NCBI GenBank assembly: GCA_964344035.1
Contig: CAYFLK010000024.1
Span: 1 to 49,534, forward strand
Length of the DNA: 49,534 bases
Reading direction: 5' to 3'
Origin: UBA1014 sp964344035
Lineage (GTDB): Bacteria > SAR324 > NAC60-12
The position numbers and the translations under genes are program-made. Below are positions 9,071 to 18,516 of this stretch, piece after piece (within the stretch, counting starts at the first letter, position 1; each line of letters opens with the position of its first letter). A model generated the notes under the pieces. That model did no database searches. It had not been told where the DNA came from and saw only the letters and a list, made by a program, of their open reading frames with translations.

Positions 9071-10105
9071 ATGAGTCCCACCAACAAGCGCAGGTTACAG
9101 GTTTTCTTGGCAAACCGCCGCGGGTACTGGTCATTGTGGCTGTTTGGAGTGATGTTCTTCGTCAGCCTGTTTGCGGAACTGATCGTCAATGACAAACCGC
9201 TGATGGTATCCTACGAGGGTAAGCTGCACTACCCCGCGTTGAGGCAGATGGCCGGTCTTCCCGGTATCGCCGAAACTGGATTTGGCGGAGAGTTTGCCAC
9301 TGAAGCGGAATACCGGGATGAATTTGTGGCGGAACTGATCAACGCCAAGGGCTGGATGATTTGGCCACCGGTCCGCTACAGTTATCATACCATCAACTAT
9401 GACCTGCCTTCGGCAGCACCTTCCTACCCCACCAGGGAAAACTGGCTGGGTACCGATGACCAGGGCAGGGATGTCGTCGCGCGTCTGATATATGGTTTCC
9501 GTATTTCTGTCCTGTTCGGTCTGGTGCTGACCTTTGTCAGCAGCATAGTCGGGATTGCCGCCGGGGCCGTGCAAGGATACTACGGGGGGAAAACCGACCT
9601 GTTCTTTCAACGATTCATGGAAATTTGGTCCGGCATGCCCCAGCTTTACCTGCTGATCATCCTGGCAAGTTTCGTCGAGCCGAATTTTTGGTGGTTGATG
9701 CTGATCATGCTGCTGTTCAGCTGGATGGCGCTGGTTGGGGTGGTACGTGCGGAATTCCTCCGCGGCAGAAACCTGGAATATGTGCGCGCCGCCCTGGCGT
9801 TGGGGATGAGCAACCGGCAGATCATGTTCCGCCACATCCTGCCAAACGCGCTGGTCGCCACAATGACCTTCCTGCCTTTCATCCTTTCAGGGTCCATCAC
9901 CACCCTGACAGCGCTGGATTTCCTTGGATTCGGGCTGCCTCCTGGTTCCCCTTCACTGGGCGAACTGCTGGCCCAGGGAAAAGCGAACCTGCACGCGCCC
10001 TGGCTAGGGTTCACCGCCTTCACAGTGCTGGCTCTTCAACTCAGCCTGCTTGTCTTTATTGGGGAAGGCGTGCGGGATGCCTTTGACCCGCGCCATTCAC
10101 AATGA
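9071..10105 (+). CDS. yejE: Peptide ABC transporter permease, YejE type
   Basis: This is the second permease of the importer. From the chosen ATG at 9071 the product is 344 residues, close to E. coli YejE. An in-frame ATG at 9014 lies inside yejB and was not used. The sequence has an N-terminal membrane helix, a periplasmic loop (about 40-130) with ENWLGTDDQGRDVVARLIYG, and a membrane core with the EAA loop YVRAALALGMSNRQIMFRHILPNA. It ends VRDAFDPR, as is typical for the DppC/OppC class. It starts 16 bases after yejB. Confidence 0.93.
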   Translation: MSPTNKRRLQVFLANRRGYWSLWLFGVMFFVSLFAELIVNDKPLMVSYEGKLHYPALRQMAGLPGIAETGFGGEFATEAEYRDEFVAELINAKGWMIWPPVRYSYHTINYDLPSAAPSYPTRENWLGTDDQGRDVVARLIYGFRISVLFGLVLTFVSSIVGIAAGAVQGYYGGKTDLFFQRFMEIWSGMPQLYLLIILASFVEPNFWWLMLIMLLFSWMALVGVVRAEFLRGRNLEYVRAALALGMSNRQIMFRHILPNALVATMTFLPFILSGSITTLTALDFLGFGLPPGSPSLGELLAQGKANLHAPWLGFTAFTVLALQLSLLVFIGEGVRDAFDPRHSQ

Positions 10106-10156
10106 TCATTTTTTATCCTTTATTGATAAATGAACCCTGTTCACTGAAAACTGATC

Positions 10157-11767
10157 ATGAACCGGCCGTTATTGAAGATTGAAAAACTGTCGGTTGATTT
10201 CACTGTCGGATCAACTATCAATCCGGCGGAAACCGAGATGGTGCATGCCGTTCGCAGGGCTGCATTGGAGATCAGCAAAGGTGAAACGCTGGCTTTGGTG
10301 GGTGAAAGCGGGTCCGGGAAAACCGTGACGGCACATTCCGTCCTCAGGCTGCTTCCGGCCTCGGCATCACACCCGGAGGGGTCAATCGTATTTGACGGCA
10401 GGGAGCTTTTGGATGCAGGTGAACAGGAAATCCGGGAATTGCGGGGTGACCGCATCGGCATGATTTTCCAGGAACCGATGACCTCGCTCAACCCACTACA
10501 CACAATCGAAAAACAAATCCGGGAAGTCCTTGCTCTCCATCGCGGTTATGACGCCCCGCGCGCCCGGCGCAGGGTTCTGGAACTGTTGGAACTGGTGGAG
10601 ATTGAGGAGCCCGAAAAACGGTTGGGATCCTTCCCCCATGAACTGAGCGGAGGGCAGCGGCAGCGGGTGATGATCGCCATGGCCCTGGCCAACGAACCGG
10701 ACCTGCTGATTGCAGATGAACCAACCACCGCACTGGATGTAACCGTGCAGATGCAGGTGCTGGAATTAATACGCAGGCTGCAGAGAAAATTCGGCATGGC
10801 GATCCTGCTGATTACACATGATCTTGGCATTGTCCGACATCATTCCGACCGGGTGGCGGTGATGACGGAGGGGACCATCGTAGAAACAGCGGAAACAGCG
10901 GAACTTTTCCAAAACCCAAGCCATCCTTACAGCAAAAAACTGCTTGATTCAGAACCGGGGAATCAACCTGTCCCGGTCGACTCGAGGGCGCCTGTTTTGG
11001 TTCAAACGGAGGAACTCAAAGTCTGGTTTCCTATCCGTAAAGGCATATTGAAAAGGACTGTAGACCACGTCAAGGCAGTCGACGGGGTGAGCATCATCCT
11101 GCGCGAGGGGCAGAGTCTAGGAGTGGTGGGAGAAAGCGGTTCAGGAAAATCGACCCTCGGACTGGCCATCCTCCGGCTGGTTCAAAGCCGGGGCGTAATT
11201 GCTTTCGGAAACCGGCAGTTGGCGGGGCTGAATCAGAAACAGATGCTGCCGTTCCGGAGACAGATGCAGGTAGTGTTTCAAGATCCATACGGCAGTCTCA
11301 GTCCGAGGATGCCGGTGGGAAAGATCATTGCCGAAGGTCTTGAAGTTCACCGCGTCGGGACCCTCGAATCACGCGAGCAGGCAGTCATTTCCGCACTCAA
11401 TGAAGTGGGGCTGGATCCGGAATCACGGCACAGATACCCCCATGAGTTTTCCGGGGGACAGCGGCAGCGCATTGCCATCGCACGGGCACTGGTGCTCAAA
11501 CCGCGTTTCATTCTGCTCGACGAGCCGACTTCCTCCCTTGACCGCACCGTGCAGTTCCAGGTGCTTGAACTGCTCCGCGAGCTGCAACAGAAATACCGGC
11601 TTACCTACCTGTTCATCAGTCATGACCTGAAAGTAATCCAGGCCCTGTGCCACCATATCTTGGTGATGAAAAAAGGACTTGTAGTCGAAGCGGGTCCTGC
11701 ATCTCAAATCCTGGAACGACCTGAACACCCCTACACTCGCGAACTCCTCAGCTCTGCGTTGGATTAG
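10157..11767 (+). CDS. yejF: Peptide ABC transporter fused ATPase, YejF type
   Basis: This cytoplasmic ATPase powers the Yej importer. The single 536-residue chain holds two complete nucleotide-binding domains. The first has Walker A GESGSGKT (49-56), signature LSGGQRQR and Walker B LLIADEPTTALD. The second has Walker A GESGSGKST (from 325), signature FSGGQRQR and ILLDEPTSSLD. H-loop histidines are present in both (LLITHD, LFISHD). The tandem arrangement is diagnostic of YejF. The gene converges on ispF with only 7 bases between the stops. Confidence 0.95.
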   Translation: MNRPLLKIEKLSVDFTVGSTINPAETEMVHAVRRAALEISKGETLALVGESGSGKTVTAHSVLRLLPASASHPEGSIVFDGRELLDAGEQEIRELRGDRIGMIFQEPMTSLNPLHTIEKQIREVLALHRGYDAPRARRRVLELLELVEIEEPEKRLGSFPHELSGGQRQRVMIAMALANEPDLLIADEPTTALDVTVQMQVLELIRRLQRKFGMAILLITHDLGIVRHHSDRVAVMTEGTIVETAETAELFQNPSHPYSKKLLDSEPGNQPVPVDSRAPVLVQTEELKVWFPIRKGILKRTVDHVKAVDGVSIILREGQSLGVVGESGSGKSTLGLAILRLVQSRGVIAFGNRQLAGLNQKQMLPFRRQMQVVFQDPYGSLSPRMPVGKIIAEGLEVHRVGTLESREQAVISALNEVGLDPESRHRYPHEFSGGQRQRIAIARALVLKPRFILLDEPTSSLDRTVQFQVLELLRELQQKYRLTYLFISHDLKVIQALCHHILVMKKGLVVEAGPASQILERPEHPYTRELLSSALD

Positions 11768-11774
11768 TCATGCG

Positions 11775-12254
11775 CTAATCGTCTTTTTGCAGCAGTACCA
11801 CCGCACTTGCGGCGATTCCTTCTTCCCTGCCGATGGATCCAAGTTTTTCGGTGGTTGTAGCTTTCACTGAAATCCGCTCCAGCGGAGTGTCCAGGGAGCG
11901 GGATAGATTTTCGCGCATGGATTGAAAGTGGGGTTGCAGTTTAGGCTTTTCAGCCAAGATCACGCTGTCCAGGTTAGCGCATGAATACCCGTGTTGCTGA
12001 ATCATCATCCACACCTTCTTCAGCAGCAGCATACTGTCTGCATCCCGGAATTGCGGGTCGGAATCCGGGAAATGGCTGCCCAGGTCTCCCAGCGCGAGCG
12101 TACCCAGCAGCGCGTCCATGATCGCATGTGCCAGAACGTCTGCGTCCGAATGCCCCGTCAACCCTTTGGGGTGTGAAATGCGGACCCCTCCAAGGACAAG
12201 ATCCCGGCCCTCCGCGAGTTTGTGGACATCATATCCCAGTCCCACCCTGATCAT
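11775..12254 (-). CDS. ispF: 2-C-methyl-D-erythritol 2,4-cyclodiphosphate synthase
   Basis: IspF is the fifth enzyme of the MEP isoprenoid pathway and cyclises CDP-ME 2-phosphate to MEcPP with release of CMP. At 159 residues it has full length. The zinc ligands D9, H11 (GYDVHKL) and H43 (DADVLAHAIMDALLG) are present, along with SDADVL, GDLGSHFPDSD and the C-terminal VKATTTEKLGSIGREEGIAA. GGGAGCA precedes the ATG as a ribosome site. ispD, often adjacent or fused, is not in the window. It is divergent from the ATPase operon. Confidence 0.96.
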   Translation of the reverse strand: MIRVGLGYDVHKLAEGRDLVLGGVRISHPKGLTGHSDADVLAHAIMDALLGTLALGDLGSHFPDSDPQFRDADSMLLLKKVWMMIQQHGYSCANLDSVILAEKPKLQPHFQSMRENLSRSLDTPLERISVKATTTEKLGSIGREEGIAASAVVLLQKDD

Positions 12255-12329
12255 TGCTCCCGTCCCTCCAACAGCAGGAATTGCTTAATCATCTCCTCCT
12301 TCCATAAGTAATGTTCGGCAGGAAAAATC

Positions 12330-12359
12330 TTGACCCGGATTTGAAGATTATGCTAGTTT
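12330..12359 (+). promoter_or_regulatory. Weak promoter candidate for the ATP synthase operon
   Basis: TTGACC (12330-12335) and TAGTTT (12354-12359) are separated by 18 bases, about 45 bases before the first ATPase gene, in the only gap between the divergent ispF and atp genes. The -10 match is poor (three of six). The same TAGTTT hexamer occurs behind TTGACA at 40926-40954. Confidence 0.3.
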
Positions 12360-12402
12360 TTTATGCATACAGTTTTCAAGTTCCAAACGTAACAGACAAA
12401 GG

Positions 12403-12882
12403 ATGGACTTCAAGCAGGCGATCATCGAAAACGCGTGGGGCGGGTTCAACATGGATTACGGGCTGCTTCATTTGCAGCTGGCAACCCCCTTCACCGTGCT
12501 TGTGATAATCCTGCTCATGATCTTCGCCCTCAATAAACTTCTGTTCCAACCCGTCCTCAGGACCCTGGACCAGCGCAAGGAAACAATGTCCGGGTGTGCC
12601 AAACAGGTGGGACGGCTGAACATCGAAATCGAACGCCTGCAGCAGGATATCCAGAACACACTTGATGAAGCCCGCAGGGAAGCATTGCATGTCATTAATT
12701 CCGGACGTGACGAAAGTCTCCAGGAAAAAAACATGATGCTCGGCAAGGAACGACGGACTCTTGAAGAAGAAATGAAGGTGCAAACTAAGGAACTGCAGCG
12801 TGATTTTGAATCCGCCAGGCAGCGTTTCGCTGAACTCAATGTCGAATTGTCAACGCTGGTCGTGCAGCGTATGTTGAACTGA
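12403..12882 (+). CDS. atpF2: ATP synthase Fo subunit b'
   Basis: This is the peripheral-stalk subunit b' of the F1Fo ATP synthase, which pairs with subunit b to hold the alpha/beta ring stationary. The 159-residue protein has one N-terminal membrane helix (TPFTVLVIILLMIFALNKLLF), then QPVLRTLDQRKETM and a long charged coiled coil. Paired b' and b genes are typical of photosynthetic and deltaproteobacterium-like lineages. An alternative start at 12451 (MDYGLLHLQL) would fit the family N-terminus better. Neither start has a well-spaced Shine-Dalgarno. Confidence 0.85.
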   Translation: MDFKQAIIENAWGGFNMDYGLLHLQLATPFTVLVIILLMIFALNKLLFQPVLRTLDQRKETMSGCAKQVGRLNIEIERLQQDIQNTLDEARREALHVINSGRDESLQEKNMMLGKERRTLEEEMKVQTKELQRDFESARQRFAELNVELSTLVVQRMLN

Positions 12883-12943
12883 CCCCTCCTTGACCATCCT
12901 CCGGAAACAGATACTTTTTCTTCAATTATTTGATCGCCCAAAA

Positions 12944-13522
12944 ATGAGTATACGTGTGATGCAGGCATGGGTCCTGGGCCTCCCTGCACTGATCTGGGTT
13001 GAATTCGCGCATGCGGCTGAAACCGGTGAAGGTGGTTCACCCTGGGATTTTCTCTGGAAACTGGTCAACTTCATTGCCCTGATACTGATAATCTATTGGT
13101 TTGCCAAAAAACCGGTCAGCGGAGCAATGAATGCGTCGGCGGAAAATGCCCGCAAGCTTTTAGAAGACGCACGAAATGCAGAAGAAAGGGTGAAAGCACA
13201 ACAAAAGGAAATGCGAGCGAAAATTGCCGGGTTGGAACAGGAGACCAAAACAATGGTGGAAAAAGCCCGCAAAGAAGCGCTGGAGGAAAAAGAGCGTGTG
13301 CTTGAGGAAGGCAGACGGGAAATCATGCGCATGCGTGAACAGGCCCGCTTCTCAATCGAGCAGGAATACCGGAAAGCGGAACATGAATTGAGACAATGGG
13401 TTGCAGTAGAGAGCGTTAAACTTGCCGAGGAAAAGGTTAAGAAGAAGATGACCCCTGCCCGTCAAAACAAACTAGTGAAAAAATTCCTCGATCAACTGAT
13501 TGAAACCAAAGAGATATCGTGA
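12944..13522 (+). CDS. atpF: ATP synthase Fo subunit b
   Basis: This is the second peripheral-stalk subunit, 192 residues from the ATG at 12944. It starts with a hydrophobic, signal-like segment (VLGLPALIWVEFAHA), then has the membrane helix WKLVNFIALILIIYWFAKKPV and a long coiled coil rich in K, E and R. A preceding cleavable-looking leader is known in Geobacter-like b subunits. A longer frame from TTG at 12890 exists but has no ribosome site. The stop overlaps the GTG start of atpH (GTGA), indicating coupling. Confidence 0.86.
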   Translation: MSIRVMQAWVLGLPALIWVEFAHAAETGEGGSPWDFLWKLVNFIALILIIYWFAKKPVSGAMNASAENARKLLEDARNAEERVKAQQKEMRAKIAGLEQETKTMVEKARKEALEEKERVLEEGRREIMRMREQARFSIEQEYRKAEHELRQWVAVESVKLAEEKVKKKMTPARQNKLVKKFLDQLIETKEIS

Positions 13523-14070
13523 GCCGGGGAGTTATCGCAAACCGTTACGCCACTGCATTGATCAGGCTTGCCAGGGAGCGGAAGGCACTTGAATCAACCG
13601 GCGGCTATTTGTCCGAATTAACGGAACTGGTCAGCGAATCTCCTGATTTGCGGGAAGCAATGTCCAGCACCAAGGTTTCAACGCGGATGAAACAGGACAT
13701 CCTGGTAAAGGTGTTGGAAAAACTGCAAACCTCGCAGCTCGTGCATACCTTTGCCAGGTTTTTGCTTGCAAAACGGCGCTTCTACCTTCTGGCCGACATC
13801 GAACTGGCGTTTGCCCGGCAGATGAAGGAATTGCTCGGCCGGATGGATGCAGAAGTAATTGTCACCCATCCGCTTTCAAAAGCCAGCCGGAGTAAAATCG
13901 AGAAAACCCTATCCATCGTGACCGGCAAACAAGTCGAAGTGCAGACCGTTCTTGATCCTGCCTTGTTGGGCGGGGTAGTTACCCGGATCGGCTCAACTGT
14001 GATCGACGGCAGCCTCCGAAATCAACTTAATCAGATTCGTCAATCCATCATCCAAGGTGGACACCTATGA
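13519..14070 (+). CDS. atpH: ATP synthase F1 subunit delta
   Basis: This subunit joins the top of F1 to the b/b' stalk. The 183-residue protein starts with GTG inside the atpF stop. It has the family opening VIANRYATALIRLARER, the central helical domain and the C-terminal signature LLGGVVTRIGSTVIDGSLRNQLNQIRQ. Its last codon overlaps the atpA start in ATGA, so atpF-atpH-atpA form a continuous translationally coupled run. Confidence 0.94.
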   Translation: MSRGVIANRYATALIRLARERKALESTGGYLSELTELVSESPDLREAMSSTKVSTRMKQDILVKVLEKLQTSQLVHTFARFLLAKRRFYLLADIELAFARQMKELLGRMDAEVIVTHPLSKASRSKIEKTLSIVTGKQVEVQTVLDPALLGGVVTRIGSTVIDGSLRNQLNQIRQSIIQGGHL

Positions 14071-15575
14071 AAATCCGTGCTGAAGAAATAAGCAGAATCA
14101 TCCATGAACAAATCGAGAATTTCGACCGTCAAACCACTAAAACCGAGGTTGGAACGGTGCTTGAAGTCGGGGACGGGATAGCCCGCGTCTTTGGACTGGA
14201 CAACGTGGTCGCCGGAGAGCTGGTGGAATTCCCCAACAACATCACCGGAATGGCATTGAATCTCGAAGAAGACAATGTCGGAGTCGTTATTTTCGGTGAT
14301 GACCGCACGATCAAGGAGGGAGACGAAGTAAAACGGACTGAAAGAATAACTGAAGTTCCGGTCGGGGAAGCAATGCTTGGCAGGGTGGTCAACCCGCTGG
14401 GGCAGCCGATCGACGGCAAGGGGCCGATTGAAACCAGCGAAGCACGCCGGGTGGAAGTCATCGCCCCTGGAATTGTGACAAGAAAATCGGTACACGAACC
14501 GCTGCAAACCGGATTGAAGGCTATCGATTCACTGGTTCCGATCGGACGCGGGCAGCGGGAATTGATCATCGGAGACCGACAGACAGGCAAAACCGCACTC
14601 GCTCTGGATACGATCATCAACCAGAAGGGCGGGGATGTCATTTGCATATACGTCGGCATTGGACAGAAGCGCTCGACGATGGCGAAAATCGTTCACAACC
14701 TGCAGGAACACGGAGCGATGGATTACACCATAGTGGTTTCGGCCACTGCTTCAGAACCTGCTCCGCTGCAGTTTCTGGCGCCCTATTCCGGGGTGAGCAT
14801 GGGCGAGTATTTCCGGGACAAGGGTAAACATGTCCTCTGCATCTATGACGATCTTTCCAAACAGGCGGTGGCTTACCGGCAACTGTCCCTGCTCCTGCGC
14901 CGGCCTCCCGGACGTGAAGCTTATCCGGGGGACGTGTTTTATCTCCACAGCCGCCTGTTGGAACGCGCGTGTAAATTCAACGAAGAACACGGGGCCGGTT
15001 CACTGACGGCGCTCCCGGTGATTGAAACGCAGGCCGGGGACGTTTCAGCCTACATTCCCACCAACGTAATCTCCATCACCGATGGTCAGATCTTTCTCAG
15101 CACGGATCTTTTCAATTCAGGGGTGCGTCCCGCAATCAACGTGGGTCTATCCGTCTCAAGGGTGGGTGGGGCCGCACAGGTGAAGGCGATGAAGCAGGTG
15201 GCCGGCACCCTCAGGCTCGATCTCGCTCAATACCGGGAAAAGGAAGCTTTCGCTCAATTCGGCAGCGATTTGGACAAGGCGACACAGCAGCAGCTTGCAC
15301 GCGGACAAAGGCTAGTGGAAACTCTCAAACAACCGGATTTTCAACCCATGCGCTGGATCGATCAGGTGCTTGCCATATTCGCCGCGACAAACGGTTACCT
15401 TGACGGGTTCCCAGTCACCGACATCGAGCGCTTTGAGGAGGGGTTCCTGTCACTTGTCAGAACGCAACACGCAGAAGTCAGGAACAAGATTGAAAAAGAC
15501 CAGTTCATTGATGACTCTTCCGAAGAGAACCTAAAATCAATCCTGGATGAATACGTAAAATCTTTTGCCGCCTGA
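14067..15575 (+). CDS. atpA: ATP synthase F1 subunit alpha
   Basis: This is the non-catalytic nucleotide-binding subunit of the F1 hexamer, of standard length (502 residues). The P-loop GDRQTGKT is at 169-176. The beta-barrel domain (GTVLEVGDGIARVFGLDNV), ALALDTIINQK, the visit-DG segment around LSLLLRRPPGREAYPGDVFYLHSRLLER and the signature PAINVGLSVSRVG are all present. The C-terminal helical domain is complete. It overlaps atpH by 4 bases and lies 42 bases before atpG. Confidence 0.98.
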   Translation: MKIRAEEISRIIHEQIENFDRQTTKTEVGTVLEVGDGIARVFGLDNVVAGELVEFPNNITGMALNLEEDNVGVVIFGDDRTIKEGDEVKRTERITEVPVGEAMLGRVVNPLGQPIDGKGPIETSEARRVEVIAPGIVTRKSVHEPLQTGLKAIDSLVPIGRGQRELIIGDRQTGKTALALDTIINQKGGDVICIYVGIGQKRSTMAKIVHNLQEHGAMDYTIVVSATASEPAPLQFLAPYSGVSMGEYFRDKGKHVLCIYDDLSKQAVAYRQLSLLLRRPPGREAYPGDVFYLHSRLLERACKFNEEHGAGSLTALPVIETQAGDVSAYIPTNVISITDGQIFLSTDLFNSGVRPAINVGLSVSRVGGAAQVKAMKQVAGTLRLDLAQYREKEAFAQFGSDLDKATQQQLARGQRLVETLKQPDFQPMRWIDQVLAIFAATNGYLDGFPVTDIERFEEGFLSLVRTQHAEVRNKIEKDQFIDDSSEENLKSILDEYVKSFAA

Positions 15576-15617
15576 TTACATCATCTTCAAGCTCATTTCT
15601 GTACATCTGTAATTCCC

Positions 15618-16469
15618 ATGGCAACGCTTAAGGAAATCCGTAAACGGATCGAAAGCGTCAAGAAAACCCAAAAGACCACCAGCGCAATGAAGATGGTCTC
15701 GGCGGCAAAACTGAGGAAGGCGGAAGAAAACATCAGGGACGCGATTCCCTACGCGCAGCTGCTCAAGCACGTGGTTTCATCCCTGAGCACACTTTCAGGT
15801 GATGATGAAAACACGCTTTTCCAGGAAACCACGGCTTCCAAAATTGCTGTCATCCTGATCACCAGCGACCGTGGACTGTGCGGGGGTTTCAACAGCAACC
15901 TCTGTAAAATGGTCCAGGAGGAAATGGCAGGCGTTCCGGCGGACCAGCTTGAAATGACCATGATCGGACGCAAGGGTTCGGATTTCTTCAAACGGCGTGC
16001 GGTTGAAATCAAGGAAGTCTTTCAGGAAATCCGTCCGGATACGGAAATGAACATCGTACGGAAGGTTGTCAATCAATACGTGGAACTTTACGAACGTGGT
16101 GAATTGAAAAACGTATTCCTGGCTTATAATCATTTCCGCAGCGTCATCAGTCAGCGTCCAGTCATAGAACAACTGCTGCCGATTCCGCGTATGGAGGAAG
16201 AACCTGAAGACGAGCGTGAACCGGTCTTTGAACCCTCTCCCGCGGAAATACTGGACAGGCTGCTGGACAAGTTCCTTCACAACCGGGTATTCGTATGCTG
16301 GCTTGACAGCATGGCCGGGGAACATGCGGCACGCATGACTGCGATGGATTCCGCTACGAAAAACGCGGAGGATATGATTGACAAGCTGCAGCTGCATTAC
16401 AACCGCACCCGGCAGGCGGCAATCACAAAGGAATTGATCGAAATCATCAGCGGCGCGGAAAGCATGTAG
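15618..16469 (+). CDS. atpG: ATP synthase F1 subunit gamma
   Basis: This is the central rotor shaft of F1, 283 residues. It shows the conserved N-terminal helix MATLKEIRKRIESVKKTQKTTSAMKMVSAAKL, the Rossmann-like middle with SDRGLCGGFNSNL, and the C-terminal helix ERAARMTAMDSATKNA-like segment EHAARMTAMDSATKNAEDM followed by YNRTRQAAITKELIEIISGA. The gene is intact. Its stop is followed within 10 bases by the CTAGA heptamer array that separates it from atpD. Confidence 0.97.
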   Translation: MATLKEIRKRIESVKKTQKTTSAMKMVSAAKLRKAEENIRDAIPYAQLLKHVVSSLSTLSGDDENTLFQETTASKIAVILITSDRGLCGGFNSNLCKMVQEEMAGVPADQLEMTMIGRKGSDFFKRRAVEIKEVFQEIRPDTEMNIVRKVVNQYVELYERGELKNVFLAYNHFRSVISQRPVIEQLLPIPRMEEEPEDEREPVFEPSPAEILDRLLDKFLHNRVFVCWLDSMAGEHAARMTAMDSATKNAEDMIDKLQLHYNRTRQAAITKELIEIISGAESM

Positions 16470-16478
16470 CTCTCCGCT

Positions 16479-16560
16479 CTAGAATCTAGAATAGACCCTG
16501 CAATCTAGATTCTAGAATCTAGATTCTAGATTCTAGATTCTAGATTCTAGATTCTAGATT
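16479..16560 (+). repeat. CTAGA heptamer array between atpG and atpD
   Basis: Ten CTAGA cores occur here. Two are at 16479 and 16486, and eight follow in strict 7-base steps from 16505 to 16554, giving units CTAGATT or CTAGAAT. A 24-base perfect palindrome spans 16502-16525, so the transcript can fold into strong hairpins. The array fills most of the 167-base atpG-atpD gap. The ten bases at its left edge, CCGCTCTAGA, recur at the array after atpC. Confidence 0.95.
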
Positions 16561-16636
16561 GCTTGGCTGTGTGTTTCATTCAGCCAAAGCCATAAAAAAT
16601 GCTCAGATCCTATTCTACTAAACATACGAGGAAGGA

Positions 16637-18028
16637 ATGAATACAGGCAAGGTGGTACAAATTATGGGACCCGTCGTTGACGTCATGTTTGAGTCGGGAG
16701 ATCTTCCGGAGATCTATACAGCACTGGAAATTGAAGAAACATCGACCGGGCGCCTGATTTGCGAGGTTCAGCAGCACCTTGGGGAAAACACAGTGCGTTC
16801 CGTGTCGATGGGGTCCACGGACGGACTCCCCCGGGGCACGGTTGTCAAAGACCTCGGGGGGCCAATCACAGCTCCGGTCGGCAAAGCTTCACTGGGTCGC
16901 ATCATCAATGTAATTGGGGAACCTGTGGACGAAGCAGGTCCGATTGAGACTGACATGCGTTGGCCGATTCACCGTGAACCGCCAAGTTTTGAGGAACAGG
17001 AAACGGAAGCGGAAATTCTTGTCACCGGCATCAAGGTTCTTGACCTACTCTGTCCGTTCCTCAAAGGCGGTAAAATCGGCCTGTTCGGCGGTGCGGGAGT
17101 AGGCAAGACGGTGGTGATCATGGAATTGATCCGCAATATTGCCGCTGAGCATGGTGGGTTTTCCGCCTTTGCCGGGGTTGGTGAAAGGACCCGTGAGGGC
17201 AATGACCTGTGGAATGAAATGAAGGAATCCGGGGTCCTGGATAAAACCAGCCTCGTATACGGGCAGATGAACGAACCCCCCGGAGCGCGCGCTCGCGTAG
17301 GCCTGACCGGGCTTACAGTCGCGGAATATTTCCGGGATGAAGAAGGCGCCGACGTGCTGATGTTCATCGACAATATTTTCCGTTTTACCCAGGCAGGATC
17401 AGAGGTGTCGGCATTGCTCGGGCGCATTCCTTCCGCTGTGGGTTACCAGCCGACACTTTCTACTGAAATGGGGATACTGCAGGAACGCATCACTTCCACC
17501 AAGAAGGGTTCGATCACTTCCGTGCAGGCTATATACGTCCCCGCGGACGATTTAACGGACCCGGCGCCGGCCACCACCTTCTCGCACCTTGATGCCACCG
17601 TGGTCTTAAGCCGGCAGATTGCCGAACTGGGGATTTATCCCGCGGTTGATCCCCTGGATTCCACTTCCCGGATCCTCACCCCGGCGGTTCTGGGAGAGGA
17701 GCATTATTCCGTGGCCAACGAAGTGCAGCAGCTGTTGCAGAGGTACAAGGATTTGCAGGACATCATCGCTATTCTCGGGATGGACGAATTATCAGAAGAT
17801 GACAAAGCCGCCGTCAACCGTGCCCGCAAGATTCAGCGCTTCCTCTCGCAGCCTTTCTTTGTCGCGGAAACTTTCACCAGCACCCCGGGACAGTATGTCG
17901 ACATCAAGGACACCATCCGCGGATTTCGGGAAATCCTGGACGGGCAGCATGATGAACTGCCTGAACAGGCATTCTACATGGTGGGTACAATTGAACAGGC
18001 TCAGGAGAAGGGTAGGAAACTGGCTTAG
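16637..18028 (+). CDS. atpD: ATP synthase F1 subunit beta
   Basis: This is the catalytic subunit of F1, 463 residues. Walker A GGAGVGKT is at 151-158. The catalytic glutamate lies in GVGERTREGNDLW, and Walker B is LMFIDNIFRF. ALLGRIPSAVGYQPTL and the C-terminal DELSEDDK segment (the DELSEED equivalent) follow. AGGAAGG just before the ATG is one of the best ribosome sites in the window. It may offset poor translational coupling across the long repeat-filled gap after atpG. Confidence 0.98.
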   Translation: MNTGKVVQIMGPVVDVMFESGDLPEIYTALEIEETSTGRLICEVQQHLGENTVRSVSMGSTDGLPRGTVVKDLGGPITAPVGKASLGRIINVIGEPVDEAGPIETDMRWPIHREPPSFEEQETEAEILVTGIKVLDLLCPFLKGGKIGLFGGAGVGKTVVIMELIRNIAAEHGGFSAFAGVGERTREGNDLWNEMKESGVLDKTSLVYGQMNEPPGARARVGLTGLTVAEYFRDEEGADVLMFIDNIFRFTQAGSEVSALLGRIPSAVGYQPTLSTEMGILQERITSTKKGSITSVQAIYVPADDLTDPAPATTFSHLDATVVLSRQIAELGIYPAVDPLDSTSRILTPAVLGEEHYSVANEVQQLLQRYKDLQDIIAILGMDELSEDDKAAVNRARKIQRFLSQPFFVAETFTSTPGQYVDIKDTIRGFREILDGQHDELPEQAFYMVGTIEQAQEKGRKLA

Positions 18029-18058
18029 AAATCAGCATCCGCCGATATTAGTTCTGTC

Positions 18059-18487
18059 ATGAAACAATGTTTGAAACTGGAAATCGTCACCCCGCAACGC
18101 AAGGTGATTGAAACGGAAGCTGATTCAGTCACTTTGCCGGGAACTGTGGGCGAAATGACCATCCTTCCTGAACACATTCCCTTGCTGACAACCCTTGACA
18201 CTGGAATTGTTTCCTATCAACAAGATAATCAGAGCCAGTACTTGGTCGTTCATTGGGGATATGCACAGGTTGCCGGAAACCGGGTGACGGTGTTGGCTGA
18301 ACTGGCTGAAAGGGCGGAGGAGATAGACGTGGATCGCGCGAAACAAGCTGAAGCAAAGGCCAGGGAAATACTGGACGAAATCAATCTCTCTGCGGAAGAC
18401 TGGGATTCGGAACAGCGCCGCATGAACAAATATGAGTTTAAGCTGGAACGAGCATTGGTTCGCCAGCAAATTGCATCGTTGAGATAG
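18059..18487 (+). CDS. atpC: ATP synthase F1 subunit epsilon
   Basis: This regulatory rotor subunit couples gamma to the c-ring and can inhibit ATP hydrolysis. The 142-residue protein has the N-terminal beta-sandwich (LEIVTPQRKVIETEADSVTLPGTVGEMTILPEHIPLLTTLDTG) and a C-terminal pair of helices (AEARAEEIDVDRAKQAEAKA-like region at about 78-100). It is the last ATPase gene. A second heptamer array begins about 30 bases past the stop. Confidence 0.95.
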   Translation: MKQCLKLEIVTPQRKVIETEADSVTLPGTVGEMTILPEHIPLLTTLDTGIVSYQQDNQSQYLVVHWGYAQVAGNRVTVLAELAERAEEIDVDRAKQAEAKAREILDEINLSAEDWDSEQRRMNKYEFKLERALVRQQIASLR

Positions 18488-18516
18488 CCTGCGGGACGAA
18501 GTCCGTCTTCCCCGCT

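Noticed and set aside
16479..16560. CRISPR array
   Set aside because: The unit is only 7 bases, with no unique spacers and no cas genes. It is a simple tandem heptamer.
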